Positions 44,737 through 54,002 of a DNA stretch of 64,000 nucleotides are shown here, in pieces. This DNA is from Catenulispora pinistramenti (lineage in GTDB: Bacteria; Actinomycetota; Actinomycetes; Streptomycetales; Catenulisporaceae). Each line of letters opens with the position of its first letter. Position 1 is the first letter of the stretch. Location: positions 29,746 through 93,745 of the forward strand of contig NZ_JAAFYZ010000012.1 in assembly GCF_018274385.1 (NCBI RefSeq), written 5' to 3'. The notes beneath the pieces were generated by a model. The model saw only the letters and a program-made list of their open reading frames with translations, made no database searches and was not told the DNA's origin. The translations under genes were made by a program, and so were the position numbers.

Positions 44737-45951
44737 TCAGCCCTCGGCTCGCGCGTCGATCGCCGAGAACGCCGCGGCTTGCGGCGGCGGGAACCCGGCC
44801 GCGGTGCTCACCGCCGCCTCCAGGAACTCGTCGATCGCGTCCAGCGCCAGCCGGATCGCCCCCAGACTGACCGACTGGTTGCCGAGCGAGGAGACCTCGA
44901 CCGCCGGGATGCGTGAGTAGGTGAACTCGTCGATGTAGCGGCGCAGCGGCTTCAGCAGCGTCTCCCCGGCGCGGATGTTGCCGCCGCCGACGACCACCAT
45001 CCGCGGGTCGACCGCGAGCGCCAGGGCCGCGATCCCGAAGGCGAGGCCTTGGCTGAACGCGTCGACCGCGGCCACCGCCTCTTCGTCGCCCTGGCCCGCG
45101 AGGGCGAAGACCTCCTCCCGCGAGCCCACGCGGCCTTCCACCCGCAGCGCCTCCAGCCGGGACGGCGCGTCGGCCCAGCCGACCTTCGCCAGGGCCCCGA
45201 TCTCGCCGGCGCCCCCGGCGTACCCGCGGTAGAGCCGGCCGCCCAGCAGCAGGCCGGCGCTTGTCCGGTTTCCGGAGTGCACGAACACCATGTCGTCCAC
45301 GTCCTGGGCGACACCGCACCAGTGCTCTGCGACGGCCGCCAGGTTGCAGTCGTTCTCCAACAGCACCGGGCAGCCCAGCAGGGTACTGAGACGCGCGGCC
45401 AGGTCCGGTTCCGGGCCGTCCTCCCACTGCACCACCTGCTCGATGCGGCCCCGGTGCACGATGCCGGGGACCCCGACCGCCGTGACCCAGACGTCCGACA
45501 GGCTGCGTCCGGCCTTCTCAAGGGCCTGCGAAGCCGCCGCCAGGATCGTGGCGTCCCGGGACCGCACCGCCGACGCCGAGTCCGTCGCGGCCGACGCGGT
45601 GGCCGCCGAAGGCACCGCGCGGTACGCCGACCCCAGCGGCTCGCCGCGCAGATCCGCCACGGTCGCCACGATGTTGTGCGGCCCCACATCGACGCCGAGC
45701 AGCGTCCCGGCCTCGGCTCTGAGCCGGTAGTGACGCGCGGGCCGCCCGGCGCCGGGGTGTCCGCCCTGCCCGTCCCCGATCAGCCAGCCGAGGTCGACCA
45801 GGTCCAGCACCACGGCCTCGGCGGCGGTCCGGGACAGTCCGGTGAGCCCGGCGAACGCCGCGATCGTCCGCGGCGCGTCGCGCGCGGCGCGCAGGGTCGC
45901 CAGCAGGTTGATCCGCCGGAGCAGTGAGCGATCGCCGCCGCGCGTGGCCAC
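44737..45951 (-). CDS. ROK-family repressor of the glycan locus
   Basis: 404 aa from GTG 45951, six bases after AAGGAGG. The N-terminal winged helix (INLLATLRAARDAPRTIAAFAGLTGLSRTAAEAVVLDL) precedes a ROK fold with LLGVDVGPHNIVATVADL, the Asp of LENDCNLAAVAEHW, and GAGEIGAL. The zinc motif CGxxGCxE of ROK kinases and NagC-like repressors is missing, so sugar sensing without zinc is likely. It is divergent from the GH20 operon across an AT-rich palindrome and is the probable regulator of that operon; the effector is likely an amino sugar. Confidence 0.83.
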   Translation of the reverse strand: MATRGGDRSLLRRINLLATLRAARDAPRTIAAFAGLTGLSRTAAEAVVLDLVDLGWLIGDGQGGHPGAGRPARHYRLRAEAGTLLGVDVGPHNIVATVADLRGEPLGSAYRAVPSAATASAATDSASAVRSRDATILAAASQALEKAGRSLSDVWVTAVGVPGIVHRGRIEQVVQWEDGPEPDLAARLSTLLGCPVLLENDCNLAAVAEHWCGVAQDVDDMVFVHSGNRTSAGLLLGGRLYRGYAGGAGEIGALAKVGWADAPSRLEALRVEGRVGSREEVFALAGQGDEEAVAAVDAFSQGLAFGIAALALAVDPRMVVVGGGNIRAGETLLKPLRRYIDEFTYSRIPAVEVSSLGNQSVSLGAIRLALDAIDEFLEAAVSTAAGFPPPQAAAFSAIDARAEG

Positions 45952-45998
45952 CGGCCGCCTCCTTCGTCATCGAGTTCCGGGCCGCCCCCGCCGGGCCC

Positions 45999-46033
45999 TT
46001 GACGCCTCGTCAGCAGAATATTAACTTAAAGTT
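45999..46033 (+). promoter_or_regulatory. Promoter and operator of the GH20 operon
   Basis: TTGACG (45999-46004) and TAACTT (46022-46027) have a 17-bp spacer. The -10 overlaps the palindrome AACTT-A-AAGTT (46023-46033), in a locally AT-rich patch. Binding of the ROK protein there would block the operon promoter. The -10 match is weak. Confidence 0.5.
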
Positions 46034-46094
46034 GGTTATTTAAAACGCGCACACCGGCTCGGCTGCGACTTCGTGCTCTGTGACGGAGGCCATA

Positions 46095-48602
46095 GTGACG
46101 ACGACCGAACGAGACAGCGCTCCAACCGCACCCCCGGCGACTCTGCCGGCCATCCAGCAATGGACACCCGGATCCGGACCCGGCTTCGGCTGGCAGCCGT
46201 CCGGCCGGATCCTGGTGGACCCGTCGTTCGCCTCGGCCCTGACCACGGACGCGCAGACGTTCGCCGACGATGTCGGCATGGTACTGAACGCGCCGGCGCC
46301 CGCCGTCGTCACCGGTGCCCTGGCGGCGGGCGCCGCCGGCGACATCCACATCTCACTGGCCTCGACCGATCCCCAGCTCGGGACCGAGGGCTACGAGCTG
46401 ACCATCGGCCCGATCCTGCAGATCGGTGCCGGCTCGGCAGCCGGGGCGTTCTGGGCGACCCGCACGATCATCCAGATGATCCGGCAGAGCGTGACGCTCC
46501 CGGCCGGGACCGTGCGGGACTGGCCGCTCTATCCGGTCCGCTCGGTGCTGGTCGACAACGGCTCGCGGCCCTTCCCGATCGGCTTCTGGCACAACGAGAT
46601 CCGCGAACTCTCCTACCTCAAGCTCAACGAGCTGATGCTCTACGTCTCCGGCCTGAACCTGACCGACGCGCAGATCCAGCAGCTCGGCGCGTTCGCCGAG
46701 GCCTACCACGTGAACCTCGTCGGCCAGGTCAACATGCCCGGCCACATGGACACCGCGCACGAGGGCATACCGCCGGAGTACGAGCTCACCGACAGTACCG
46801 GCGCGCCGATCCTGGGCGCCCTGGATCTCACCAACCCCACGGCGGTGGCCTGGGCCCGGCAGCTGGCCGCGCACTACCTCGGCCTGATGTCCGCGCCGGT
46901 CTGGCACACCGGCGGCGACGAGTACGCGTTCTACAACAAGAAGATGAACGACCCGGCGGACATGCCGAAGCTGGTGCAGTACGCGCAGAGCCAGTACGGG
47001 CCGAACGGCACGATCGAGGACGTCTACCGCGCCTTCATGAACGAGACCGACGCCATCGTCCGGCAGCAGGGCAAGGCCCTGCGGATGTGGAACGACGACC
47101 TGTTCGCCACCGCCACGGTCCCGCTGAACAGTGACATCACCATCGAGTACTGGCTCAGCGGCGGCAGCATGTCCCCGGCCGAGCACGCGGCCAACGGCAA
47201 CCTGCTGATCAACGCGAACGCCGCGACCCTCTACTTTGACGAGAACGCGCCGGGGGCCGCGAACACCACCGGCCAGATCATCTGGGAGGACTTCGATCCG
47301 GCCGTCTTCGAGGGCAACCAGAGGCTGCCCGGCGGCGCGACCGATCCGCACCTGGTCGGCGTCAAGCTGTCGTCCTGGGACGCGACGCAGGAGAGCGTCG
47401 GCGCCCTGGAACGGGATCTACAACCGTTGCAGGAAGCCCTCGCCCAACGCGCCTGGGGCTCACCGAAGCTGTACCCGACCTGGGCCCAGATGGCGTCGAC
47501 CGTCACGGCGGTCGGCAAGGCGCCGGGGTTCTTCGACACACCCGCCGCGGGGGACCCCGGCGCCGGTTCGCTGCCCGGGTCCCAGGCCGAGGTGTACGAC
47601 GACGCGCTCGGCACCTTCACCGTCCAGCCGGACGGCAGCCTGCTGCACACCTACTACATCTACGACCCGCCGGGCAGCTACAAGACCGAGGTCGTCGCGC
47701 CGGCGGGTTCGGCGGCCGGCCGGCCCGCGGCCTTCGGCTCGGGCAACCAGCAGCACGTCTTCGCCCGCGGCGCCGACGGGCACCTGCTCCAGTGGGTGAC
47801 CGGCACCGCGTTCGGCGGCTGGGGCCTGGTGGACTGGACCGCCGAGGCCGCGGCCCAGGGCGGCCCGTCGCTGGACCTGGCCGGCGATCCGGCCGGGTTC
47901 GTGTTCGGCACCACGCAGCACGTCTTCGGCCGCGGCAGCGACGGCCGGATCCATCACTGGTGGTACACCGACGCGGACAACACCACCCGGGCCGACGACT
48001 GGGGCGGCCCGATCACCGGGAACCCGGCGGCGGTCGCGTTCGGGGACGTCCAGAACGTGTTCGCGCGGGGTGTGGACGGGCTGCTGCACCACTGGTGGTG
48101 GCAGGGCTCCGAGCCGATCTACGAGCACCACGAGATCTGGTTCGGCCCGTTGCCGGCCCCGGACGCCTCACCGATCGCCCTGGACTACGCCGAGACCGAG
48201 ATCCACGTGTTCGCCCGCGACACCGAGGGCCATCTGCAGCACTGGTGGTTCGACGACGTCGCCGGGCAGACGAACGTCGAGGACTGGACCGCCGCGACCG
48301 GCTACTCGATCGCCGGCGACCCGTCCGGCTTCGTCTACGGCGACCAGCAGCACACCTTCTTCCGCGACGCCGCCACCAATCAGCTCGACCACGTCTGGAG
48401 CACGCACGGACTGGGCCTCGGCCACGAGGACTGGAGCACGGAGGCGCCCGGCGGCGTCGTGGCGCTGGCGGGCGATCCGTGGTCCTGCAACGTTTTCAAC
48501 GCCGAGCAGCACGCCTTCGGCCCGGACTCGGCCGGGCACGTGCACCACTGGTTCTGGCGGCAGTCGGACGGCTCGGTGCACCAGGACACCTGGCAGCAGT
48601 AG
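46095..48602 (+). CDS. GH20 family glycosidase with C-terminal PLL-like propeller
   Basis: 835 aa from GTG 46095 (GGAGG at 46085). The first 100 residues match the GH20 small domain. The catalytic barrel follows, with the diagnostic WHTGGDEY (Asp275-Glu276), the QVNMPGHMDTAHE loop, and a late Trp (TIEYWLSGGSM). GH20 hexosaminidases remove beta-GlcNAc/GalNAc by substrate-assisted catalysis. The last 320 residues are five or more propeller blades with the repeated 'HVFARGADGHLLQWV' pattern of PLL-type fucose/glycan lectins. No signal peptide is visible, which is odd for a lectin-bearing hydrolase. Transporter genes follow, so products are probably imported. Confidence 0.83.
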   Translation: MTTTERDSAPTAPPATLPAIQQWTPGSGPGFGWQPSGRILVDPSFASALTTDAQTFADDVGMVLNAPAPAVVTGALAAGAAGDIHISLASTDPQLGTEGYELTIGPILQIGAGSAAGAFWATRTIIQMIRQSVTLPAGTVRDWPLYPVRSVLVDNGSRPFPIGFWHNEIRELSYLKLNELMLYVSGLNLTDAQIQQLGAFAEAYHVNLVGQVNMPGHMDTAHEGIPPEYELTDSTGAPILGALDLTNPTAVAWARQLAAHYLGLMSAPVWHTGGDEYAFYNKKMNDPADMPKLVQYAQSQYGPNGTIEDVYRAFMNETDAIVRQQGKALRMWNDDLFATATVPLNSDITIEYWLSGGSMSPAEHAANGNLLINANAATLYFDENAPGAANTTGQIIWEDFDPAVFEGNQRLPGGATDPHLVGVKLSSWDATQESVGALERDLQPLQEALAQRAWGSPKLYPTWAQMASTVTAVGKAPGFFDTPAAGDPGAGSLPGSQAEVYDDALGTFTVQPDGSLLHTYYIYDPPGSYKTEVVAPAGSAAGRPAAFGSGNQQHVFARGADGHLLQWVTGTAFGGWGLVDWTAEAAAQGGPSLDLAGDPAGFVFGTTQHVFGRGSDGRIHHWWYTDADNTTRADDWGGPITGNPAAVAFGDVQNVFARGVDGLLHHWWWQGSEPIYEHHEIWFGPLPAPDASPIALDYAETEIHVFARDTEGHLQHWWFDDVAGQTNVEDWTAATGYSIAGDPSGFVYGDQQHTFFRDAATNQLDHVWSTHGLGLGHEDWSTEAPGGVVALAGDPWSCNVFNAEQHAFGPDSAGHVHHWFWRQSDGSVHQDTWQQ

Positions 48603-48720
48603 CGCAGCAGCAGCCCCATACCCAGGGCCGACGGGGATTCATCGGCGGCGGCACATCTGAGCCGCCGCCGACACCGAACGAGAGATCAAGGACTTCCCAT
48701 CGCACGGAGGGGGATCAAGC

Positions 48721-50016
48721 ATGCCCAGATCGATTCGCGGACGCCTGCCCAGGGCCGGGGTCTGGCTCGCGCTCGCCGCGACCATGGCCGTCGGCGCGTG
48801 TGGGACCAAGGAGACCGGAACCAAGGCCCCGACCCATCCCACGATCACCTACTGGTCCTCGTGGCGGGTCGGCGAACCGCAGCAGAAGATCTTCGCCGAC
48901 GGCATCGCCGCCTACGAGAAGGCCACCGGCGTCACCGTGAACGTGCGCTGGCTCGGCCGTGACTACGGGACCAGCGTGAAGGACGCCGGCGCGGTCGGCA
49001 AGGGGCCGGACATCTTCGACGACACCTCCGACCACATCTCCGACTTCCGGTCGCACGGGCTGGTCCTGGACGTGGGTTCGATGATGGACATGACCATCCC
49101 GAACGACAACGTCAAGCTCGGCTCCGTGCTGCCGACCGCGGTGCAGAAGGCGTCCTCCGACGCCGGCGGACTGGGGCTGATCCCCTTCACGCTCGGCTCC
49201 AGCGGCATCTGGTTCGACGCCGCGACCCATCCCGAGTGGGCCGCCGACCCGCCGGCCACCTTCGACGACCTGCTGGCCACGGCCGAGAAGATCAAGGCCG
49301 CCGGCGGCGTCCCGTTCGCCCAGGACGGCTCGGTCGACGGCTACAACGCCTACTGGATCTACTGGCTCCTGGTGCGGCACGGCGGCCCCGGCACGCTCGC
49401 CGCGCTGGGCAAGAGCCCGGCCGGCTGGGACAACCCGGCGGTGCTGGCCGCGGCCCAGGACGACGAGCGGCTGGTGAAGGCCGGCTTGTTCGAGCCTGAC
49501 TACATGGCCACGAAGTACCCGGCGGCCCAGAACCAGTGGGCCCAGCGCAAGGAGGCCATGAACATCAACGGCACCTGGCTGAACAGCGAGACCGCGCCCG
49601 ATCAGGTCTCGGGGTTCCAGGCCCAGATGTTCCAGTTCCCGACCGTGCCCGGCGGGTCGGACTCCGCCGAGGTCGGCACCGAGGGCTGGAGCATCAACCC
49701 CAAGTCGCCGAATGTGGCGGACGACGAGCAGTTCCTGCTCTTCATGATGCAGAAGCAGTACATGACCCGGATCTCGACCGAGGCCCTGAACATGAGCCCG
49801 CGATCCGACGTCCCGGCGCCGCCGATGCTGGCCGCCGCGCAGAAGGCGATCCTGGCCGCGACCAGTGTCCAGCCCACCGACGACAACGCCTCGAACCTGT
49901 ACAGCGGCTGGTGGAACGACGTCTTCCTGCCGCTGGACAACCAGCTGTTCGCCGGGAAGATCACGGCCGAGCAGTTCGTCAGCATGGGCAAGTCCCAGAC
50001 CGCCTCGTACAAGTGA
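48721..50016 (+). CDS. Sugar ABC transporter substrate-binding lipoprotein
   Basis: 431 aa with a lipobox VGAC near residue 27. It is a family 1 extracellular binding protein: TITYWSSWRVGEPQQKIFADGIAAYEKATGVTVNVRW, then GKGPDIFDDTSD, and a Trp/Asn-rich ligand cleft (GYNAYWIYW, NINGTWLNSE). GGAGGGGG lies nine bases before ATG 48721. It belongs to the CUT1 carbohydrate uptake type. Ligand unknown, probably the GH20 product. Confidence 0.86.
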   Translation: MPRSIRGRLPRAGVWLALAATMAVGACGTKETGTKAPTHPTITYWSSWRVGEPQQKIFADGIAAYEKATGVTVNVRWLGRDYGTSVKDAGAVGKGPDIFDDTSDHISDFRSHGLVLDVGSMMDMTIPNDNVKLGSVLPTAVQKASSDAGGLGLIPFTLGSSGIWFDAATHPEWAADPPATFDDLLATAEKIKAAGGVPFAQDGSVDGYNAYWIYWLLVRHGGPGTLAALGKSPAGWDNPAVLAAAQDDERLVKAGLFEPDYMATKYPAAQNQWAQRKEAMNINGTWLNSETAPDQVSGFQAQMFQFPTVPGGSDSAEVGTEGWSINPKSPNVADDEQFLLFMMQKQYMTRISTEALNMSPRSDVPAPPMLAAAQKAILAATSVQPTDDNASNLYSGWWNDVFLPLDNQLFAGKITAEQFVSMGKSQTASYK

Positions 50017-50030
50017 CGTCGGCTCGGACG

Positions 50031-50080
50031 TGACGACTGCCTCTAGTACATGACGACTGCCTCTACATGACGACTGCCTC
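50031..50080. repeat. Three 13-bp direct repeats in the transporter operon
   Basis: TGACGACTGCCTC occurs at 50031-50043, 50051-50063 and 50068-50080, spaced 20 and 17 bp, in the 90-base gap between binding-protein and permease genes. Confidence 0.9.
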
Positions 50081-50106
50081 GCGAAGCCGCAGGGCGGGAA
50101 GGAGGG

Positions 50107-51018
50107 ATGATGGCGCGCAGCGTCGGTGGCGTCCGTGGGGAACGTGACCGGATCTACGTCCCGTACCTGCTTCCCGCCCTGCTCATCTACACGTTCCTGT
50201 TCATCGCGCCGGCCGCGGTGACCATCTGGTACAGCTTCACCAAGTGGCAGGGGCTCGGCACCACGGCCCACTACAACGGGCTGGCCAACTACCGCGCGAT
50301 GCTGAGCAACTCGGTGTTCCTCACCGCGTTCCGCAACACCCTGATCCTGGTCGTGGTCGGCGGCGCGTTCGTCTTCGCGCTGACCTTCCTGACCATGGTC
50401 GTCATGCGGGAGATGCGGGGCCGGTCGTTCGTCCGCTCGATGCTCTTCGTGCCGTGCATCCTGTCCCCGATCGCCATCGGCACCGCGGTCGGCTTCCTGC
50501 TCAATCCGGACGGCGCGCTCAACCAGGTGCTGTCCGACGTGGGACTGCACAGCCTGACCCGGGGCTGGCTCGGTCCCGATCTCATCTTCAAGTGCATCAT
50601 CGCGGCGGTGGTCTGGATCAGCACCGGCTTCTACGTGGCGATCATGATGTCCCGGGTCGACGCCATCCCGGAGGATCTCTACGAGACCGCGCGCCTGGCC
50701 GGGGCGAACCGGCTGGAACAGTTCCGCTACATCACCTTCCCGCTCACCCGCGACGCGCTGTCCACCGGCGCGGTGTTGTGGGTGATCGGCGCGGTGAAGA
50801 CGTTCGAGATCGTGATCGCCTTCACCGGCACCGCCGGGAACCCGCCGATCCAGGCCCGCAGCGCGGCGGTCGAGCAGTATCTGGCGGTGACCGGCGGGGT
50901 CTCCGGGACGCCGGAGCTGGGATCGGCCGCCGCCATCGGCGTCGTGATGTTCCTGCTGACCGCGGTGCTGGTGGTGGCGTTGCGCCGGCTGCTGCGTTCG
51001 GAGGCGGTGGAACTGTGA
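50107..51018 (+). CDS. Sugar ABC transporter permease (MalF-type)
   Basis: 303 aa with six helices. The EAA coupling loop is seen as EDLYETARLAGANRLEQFRYITFPL, and the N-terminal IYTFLFIAPAAVTIWYSFTKW is typical of CUT1 MalF/LacF subunits. AAGGAGGG precedes two adjacent ATGs (50107, 50110). It overlaps the next gene by GTGA. Confidence 0.87.
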   Translation: MMARSVGGVRGERDRIYVPYLLPALLIYTFLFIAPAAVTIWYSFTKWQGLGTTAHYNGLANYRAMLSNSVFLTAFRNTLILVVVGGAFVFALTFLTMVVMREMRGRSFVRSMLFVPCILSPIAIGTAVGFLLNPDGALNQVLSDVGLHSLTRGWLGPDLIFKCIIAAVVWISTGFYVAIMMSRVDAIPEDLYETARLAGANRLEQFRYITFPLTRDALSTGAVLWVIGAVKTFEIVIAFTGTAGNPPIQARSAAVEQYLAVTGGVSGTPELGSAAAIGVVMFLLTAVLVVALRRLLRSEAVEL

Positions 51019-51962
51019 ATCCGAGCACTGACGACCTCGCCCCGGCCGGTACCGGCCGGGCTCGGGCGGCGAAGCGGCGCCCGGCGCCTGCCAAACGCGC
51101 GATCGACCGGCTGGACGGCCTGCTGAGCGGTGCGGTCAAGACCGGGCTGTGGGTGTGGGTCGCGATGTTGGTGGTCCTGACCGTCTGGGTCGTGGTCACC
51201 TCGCTCAAGACGAACGGCGAGGTGTTCACCGATCCGTTCGGCCTGCCGAAGTCCCCGCAGTGGCGGAACTACCGCCTGGCCTGGTCGGTGTCCGGATTCG
51301 GGCAGGCGGCCTTCAGCTCGGTCACCGTGGTCGCGGCGTCCGCGCTGCTCACCATGGTCATCGCCACCCCGGCGGCCTACGTACTGGCCCGGGTGAACCG
51401 GCGCAGTGCCGACCGCGTCATCACCTACTTCGCCATCGGCATGGGGATCCCGGCGCAGGCGCTGGTCGTCCCCTTCTTCCTGATGTCCAACGACCTCTCG
51501 ACGTTCATGACCGAGTGGGTCACCGGCTGGTGGGACGACCGGATCTCGCTGGCGCTGATCTACGTCGTCCTGTCGCTGCCGTTCACGGTCTACCTGCTCA
51601 CCATGTACTTCCGGTCCCTGCCCACCGAGATCGAGGAGGCGGCGGCGGTCGACGGCGCCGGGCCGACCCGCACCTTCGTGGAGATCATGGTCCCGTTGGC
51701 CCGGCACGGGTTGGTGACCGCGCTGGTGCTGAACATCGTGGCGTTGTGGAACGAGACGCTGTTCGTGCTGATCGTGGTCGGCGACCCCCAGCAGCGGACG
51801 CTGCCGGCGGCTCTGCTGGAGCTGTACAACACGATGCAGTACACCTCGAACTGGGGCGGGCTGTTCGCCGGCATCGTCATCCTGGTGATGCCGATGATCC
51901 TGCTCTACCTGTGGGCCGGTCGGCGGATCGTCCAGGCGATGACGCAGGGCGCGATCAAGTAA
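51015..51962 (+). CDS. Sugar ABC transporter permease (MalG-type)
   Basis: 315 aa from GTG 51015, coupled to the previous permease. A basic cytoplasmic N-terminus (RARAAKRRPAPAKR) precedes six helices. The EAA loop is PTEIEEAAAVDGAGPTRTFVEIMVPL. No ATPase gene occurs in the locus; CUT1 systems of streptomycetes commonly share the MsiK ATPase encoded elsewhere, so the same is likely here. Confidence 0.87.
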   Translation: MNPSTDDLAPAGTGRARAAKRRPAPAKRAIDRLDGLLSGAVKTGLWVWVAMLVVLTVWVVVTSLKTNGEVFTDPFGLPKSPQWRNYRLAWSVSGFGQAAFSSVTVVAASALLTMVIATPAAYVLARVNRRSADRVITYFAIGMGIPAQALVVPFFLMSNDLSTFMTEWVTGWWDDRISLALIYVVLSLPFTVYLLTMYFRSLPTEIEEAAAVDGAGPTRTFVEIMVPLARHGLVTALVLNIVALWNETLFVLIVVGDPQQRTLPAALLELYNTMQYTSNWGGLFAGIVILVMPMILLYLWAGRRIVQAMTQGAIK

Positions 51963-51992
51963 GTCATCAAGCTCCGAGAGGTGGAATCCGCA

Positions 51993-52973
51993 ATGCTCAA
52001 AGTGGCGATCCTGGGTTTCTGGCACGTCCACGCCACCGGCTACGCCGAGACGATCCGCGATCACCCCGGCACCGAGCTGGTCGCGGTCTGGGACCCCGAT
52101 CCGGTGCGCGGCGTCGAGGCCGCCGAGCGGTGGGGCGTCCCGTTCGTCCGGGACCTGGACACCGTGCTGTCCTCCGACGTCGACGCGGTCGTCGTGACCA
52201 CGGCGACGGTCGAGCACGCGGACGTCATGGTGCGGGCCACGGCCGCCGGGAAGCACGTCTTCGCCGAGAAGCTCCTCGGCGTGAACCTGGCCGAGGTGGA
52301 CACCATCCTGGAGGCCGCGCGCGGCGCCGGGGTGGCTTTCACGGTCGCGTTGCCGCGGCTCCACGAGCACTACACGCTGACCGTCGACCGCCTGCTGAGG
52401 TCGGGAGAATACGGCGACCTGACCTACGCGCGGGTCCGCCTGGCCCACGACGGATCCATCAAGGACTGGCTCCCCAAACGGTTCTACGACCCGCGGGAGG
52501 CAGTCGGCGGGGCACTCACCGACCTGGGCTGTCATCCGGTGTACCTGCTGGACCACTTCTTCGGCCGGCTCCCGGAGTCGGTCTCGGCCGTCTACGGCGA
52601 GATGACCGGGCGCGGCGTCGACGACAACTCGGTCGTCACGTTCCGATACGCCGACGGCGCGATCGGCGTCGCCGAGACCGGGTTCGTCACCGGCGGCCAC
52701 AGCCCTTTCACGATCGAGTTGCACTGGAACCGCGCGAGCCTGTTCTACGGCCACGGCGGCGAGGCGTTCCAGCTGTGGGAAGACGGCGGGCCGCGCTCGT
52801 TGCGGGAGACCGAGAAGGACGCGCCGACGCCGTTTGAGCAGTGGGTCGCGCAGACCGCGACCGGCAGTGTCGAGGACGCCAACCTGCGCGCCGCACGCAA
52901 TCTCACCGAGCTGGTGACCATGGCCAACGAGAGCGCGGCGACGGGCCGGGCCGTCCCGCGCCGGCCCGAATGA
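51993..52973 (+). CDS. Gfo/Idh/MocA oxidoreductase, divergent type
   Basis: 326 aa from ATG 51993 (GAGAGGTGG upstream; in-frame GTG 51981 is less likely). The Rossmann start is KVAILGFWHVHATGY, lacking the classic GxGxxG, and the catalytic motif is FAEKLL, with the Lys kept but the Pro of EKP lost. The C-terminal domain is of Gfo/Idh/MocA type (GALTDLGCHPVYLLDHFFG). It likely oxidises or isomerises a sugar taken up by the transporter. The pair of dehydrogenases suggests a two-step oxidation at carbon 3 or 2; that is inference. Confidence 0.8.
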   Translation: MLKVAILGFWHVHATGYAETIRDHPGTELVAVWDPDPVRGVEAAERWGVPFVRDLDTVLSSDVDAVVVTTATVEHADVMVRATAAGKHVFAEKLLGVNLAEVDTILEAARGAGVAFTVALPRLHEHYTLTVDRLLRSGEYGDLTYARVRLAHDGSIKDWLPKRFYDPREAVGGALTDLGCHPVYLLDHFFGRLPESVSAVYGEMTGRGVDDNSVVTFRYADGAIGVAETGFVTGGHSPFTIELHWNRASLFYGHGGEAFQLWEDGGPRSLRETEKDAPTPFEQWVAQTATGSVEDANLRAARNLTELVTMANESAATGRAVPRRPE

Positions 52974-52992
52974 GAGAACGCGGAGGCACACG

Positions 52993-53997
52993 ATGACGGA
53001 GCAGTTGCGGGTCGGGATCATCGGCGCCGGCGGCATCGCCGGGCTGCATGCCGAGGCCTACGCCCAGATCCCCGACGCGGCGCGGGTCACGGCGGTCAGC
53101 GACATCGACCTGCCGGCCGCCGAGGCGATGTCCGGCAAGCTCGGAGCGACCCCCTACGAGGACTACCACGCGATGCTGGCCGCGGAGGTCGACGCCGTCG
53201 ACATCTGCCTGCCGCACCACCTGCACGCCGACGCCGTGGTCGCGGCGGCGCGCGCGGGCAAGCACATCCTGTGTGAGAAGCCGTTGTGTACGACACCCGA
53301 CGAGGCCGCTGTGGTCCGCCGAGCCGTGGCGGAGGCCGGCGTCACCCTGATGTGCGCGCACAACCAGCTGTTCCTCCCGGCGGTCGCCGCGGCCAAGGAG
53401 CACATCGCCGCCGGCGAGCTGGGCGACATCTACGAGGTCCGCACCAACGACGCGTTCCGCACCGGGATGACCGCCGAGTCCGCCGGCTGGCGGGCCCGCA
53501 CCGCGACTGCCGGCGGCGGCGAACTCATCGACACCGGCTACCACCCCTCCTACCTGCTCCTGCACTTGGCCGACGGGCAACCGACCCAGGTGACGGCGAT
53601 GCTGGCGAACCACCGCCTCGACTTCCTGGAAGCCGAGGACTCGGCGCAGGTGTTGGTGCGCTTCGATAACGGCGTCGTCGGCAACATCGCCACCAGCTGG
53701 GCCTACCAGCCGCCGTCGGACACCGAGCGGTTCTCGGTCTTCGGCTCGAAGGGTTCGCTGCGCGGCGGCGGCGAATGGCTGCGCCTGGAGACGATCGACG
53801 GCGGCTCGCGGGCTCGCCGCTTCCCCGCCGTCGACACGTTCGGCGCGGAGATCGCCCACTTCGTGCGGTGCGTCAGCACCGGCGAACGGCCGCCGCACAC
53901 CGAGATCGAGGGATCGGTGGTGCTGGAGGTGATCATGGCGGCGTATCGGTCGGCGGAGAGCGGCCGGGTGGTCGGTTTGTCAGGACTCGGAGTCTGA
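52993..53997 (+). CDS. Gfo/Idh/MocA oxidoreductase
   Basis: 334 aa with a standard NAD(P) fingerprint GIIGAGGIAGLHAEAY and the catalytic ILCEKPL. The distal GGELIDTGYHPSYLLLHL carries the His of the proton relay. GCGGAGG lies just upstream. It is the last gene of the GH20/transporter operon and probably acts on the same sugar as its neighbour. Confidence 0.85.
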   Translation: MTEQLRVGIIGAGGIAGLHAEAYAQIPDAARVTAVSDIDLPAAEAMSGKLGATPYEDYHAMLAAEVDAVDICLPHHLHADAVVAAARAGKHILCEKPLCTTPDEAAVVRRAVAEAGVTLMCAHNQLFLPAVAAAKEHIAAGELGDIYEVRTNDAFRTGMTAESAGWRARTATAGGGELIDTGYHPSYLLLHLADGQPTQVTAMLANHRLDFLEAEDSAQVLVRFDNGVVGNIATSWAYQPPSDTERFSVFGSKGSLRGGGEWLRLETIDGGSRARRFPAVDTFGAEIAHFVRCVSTGERPPHTEIEGSVVLEVIMAAYRSAESGRVVGLSGLGV

Positions 53998-54002
53998 GCT
54001 GA

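Noticed and set aside
44737..45951. ROK protein as a glucokinase
   Set aside because: It has an N-terminal winged helix and lacks the ROK zinc motif, so it is a repressor rather than a kinase.
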